From contig NC_008319.1 in NCBI RefSeq assembly GCF_000014585.1, positions 930,001 through 994,000 on the forward strand: a stretch of 64,000 nucleotides of DNA. Direction: 5' to 3'. The position numbers and the translations under genes were made by a program. Each line of letters opens with the position of its first letter. Within the stretch, counting starts at the first letter, position 1. The notes beneath the pieces are model-generated. The model was not told where the DNA came from, did no database searches, and was given only the letters and a program-made list of their open reading frames with translations. This document shows, piece by piece, positions 63,045 to 64,000 of this stretch. The stretch is from Synechococcus sp. CC9311 (GTDB taxonomy: Bacteria > Cyanobacteriota > Cyanobacteriia > PCC-6307 > Cyanobiaceae).

Positions 63045-63905
63045 TTATGCCATTTTGATGCCGCGTGCTTGATAGGCAGTGATGCTAATTGCTCCATTGT
63101 CTCGTTCACTTAGCTGGCCAAAACGACTCAGGCCGCTGTCGATTAGCTCAGCGAATGTTGGATCGAGGGCGGCGGCAAGAAGTGCTTCGCGCTCGGGTTC
63201 AATGAATTCGAGCAAGTAGCTACAGAGTTTCTGCAGTGTTGTGGTCTGGCTCGGGCACCAATGATGGATTCCCTGCATTTTGTTGCTTACTTCTCGGAAT
63301 CCTGCCTGCTCCAGCAATGGTCCGAGTGCAGCCCCGGCATGAGCATTGCCATAACGATTGAAATGATCGATGAAGGCGCTGAGCATTGTTTCGATCGCGT
63401 GGTCTGGCGGGGAGACACGAAGAGTTGCGTAGTCAGTTTCTGTGATGTGAATCGTGCCGCCTGGTCGTAAAACCCGCAGTGCCTCGCGCAGCACCGCTAT
63501 TGGATCTTGGAGATGCTCAACCACCCAGACCATCCTTATTCGATCGATTTGCCCTGTTGCCCATGGAAGGGAAGAGCCATCACCAACCTGCAGGTCCACT
63601 TGGTTCAGTCCGATTTCTTGGAGATACCGCCTGGCACCATTGATTTGTGCAGGGTTGATGTCGATTCCGCAAAGACTTGCCTCAGGGTGTTTCAGGCCAA
63701 TTTGAGCGAGCACTGCACCCACTCCGCAGCCGATCTCCAGAAGCGTTTCATTGGCATGCAGTTCCAGGTTGCTTTCAAGAAGAGAGGCATGCTGTTCGGC
63801 CTGCTGGATTAGGCGTTGTTGTTCGCGTTGACTGCTGCCATGAATGTAAGTGCGTTCGCTCATGGTTGGTTGAGAAGGAAGAATGGGCAGAACAGATGCG
63901 GACAT
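63045..63905 (-). CDS. SAM-dependent class I methyltransferase
   Basis: 286 residues. Motif I LLEIGCGVGAVLAQIG, the acidic ribose residue in LCGIDINPAQINGARRYL, VGDGSSLPW and MVWVVEHLQDPIAVLREALR with LRPGGTIHITETD. The type resembles sterol/ubiquinone-like methyltransferases; substrate unknown. ATG 63905 or internal ATG 63863 could start it. Confidence 0.88.
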   Translation of the reverse strand: MSASVLPILPSQPTMSERTYIHGSSQREQQRLIQQAEQHASLLESNLELHANETLLEIGCGVGAVLAQIGLKHPEASLCGIDINPAQINGARRYLQEIGLNQVDLQVGDGSSLPWATGQIDRIRMVWVVEHLQDPIAVLREALRVLRPGGTIHITETDYATLRVSPPDHAIETMLSAFIDHFNRYGNAHAGAALGPLLEQAGFREVSNKMQGIHHWCPSQTTTLQKLCSYLLEFIEPEREALLAAALDPTFAELIDSGLSRFGQLSERDNGAISITAYQARGIKMA

Positions 63906-64000
63906 CTTGTTTTCGCATCACTTTTTTCTGCTCGCCACTAATCAGTTTGGTTGTGTGGAAAAGAAAGCGGCAATAGTTTTCGTGCAGGCTAGAGAGAGAT

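Overview
The window looks like a chromosome segment of a marine picocyanobacterium, most likely a Synechococcus of the open-ocean/coastal lineage. Supporting genes are a CyanoP (PsbP-like) lipoprotein, a high-light-inducible protein, a SmtA-type metallothionein, a cyanobacterial ferritin, DUF3764, and two small RNAs that resemble the cyanobacterial Yfr2 family. No tRNA, rRNA, CRISPR array, prophage or insertion sequence was recognised.

From 1 to about 37.2 kb the DNA is dense housekeeping sequence. It holds an iron-type alcohol dehydrogenase (cut by the left edge), clpC, a GNAT acetyltransferase, lysA, cdaA-uppS, bioB, trhO, a GST-DUF952 fusion, lipA, recR and cyanoP. Next comes a tripartite export locus: HlyD and a tiny membrane protein face TolC, a FUSC pump split over two overlapping genes, and an LCP protein. 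Then follow a cation/proton antiporter with universal-stress domains, an ABC exporter, a glycine-rich RRM protein, a DEAD-box helicase, a cupin and a tightly packed recC-recB-recD operon with a PPP phosphatase upstream.

From about 37.2 to 63.0 kb the texture changes. Genes are short and widely spaced, many encode secreted or lineage-restricted products, and intergenic stretches of 0.3 to 1.4 kb contain hairpins, terminators, diverged repeats and interrupted mini-genes. Recognisable functions are an SBF-type transporter, a monooxygenase-like ABM protein, a small beta-barrel, a DJ-1/Hsp31 protein, two histidine-rich secreted proteins, a secreted cupin, ferritin, a cysteine hydrolase cotranscribed with a hybrid histidine kinase, DUF3764, a metallothionein behind a Zur/Fur-like palindrome, an Hli protein, an alpha/beta hydrolase and an IscA-like protein. 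Ferritin, metallothionein, histidine-rich proteins and an IscA-like protein suggest that metal handling and stress tolerance are themes of this accessory region. The last kilobase carries a methyltransferase.

The points I find most worth following are the hydrolase plus hybrid-kinase pair, the palindrome in front of the metallothionein, the two Yfr2-like RNAs, the split FUSC export locus, and the repeated mini-gene plus terminator modules near 52 to 61 kb.
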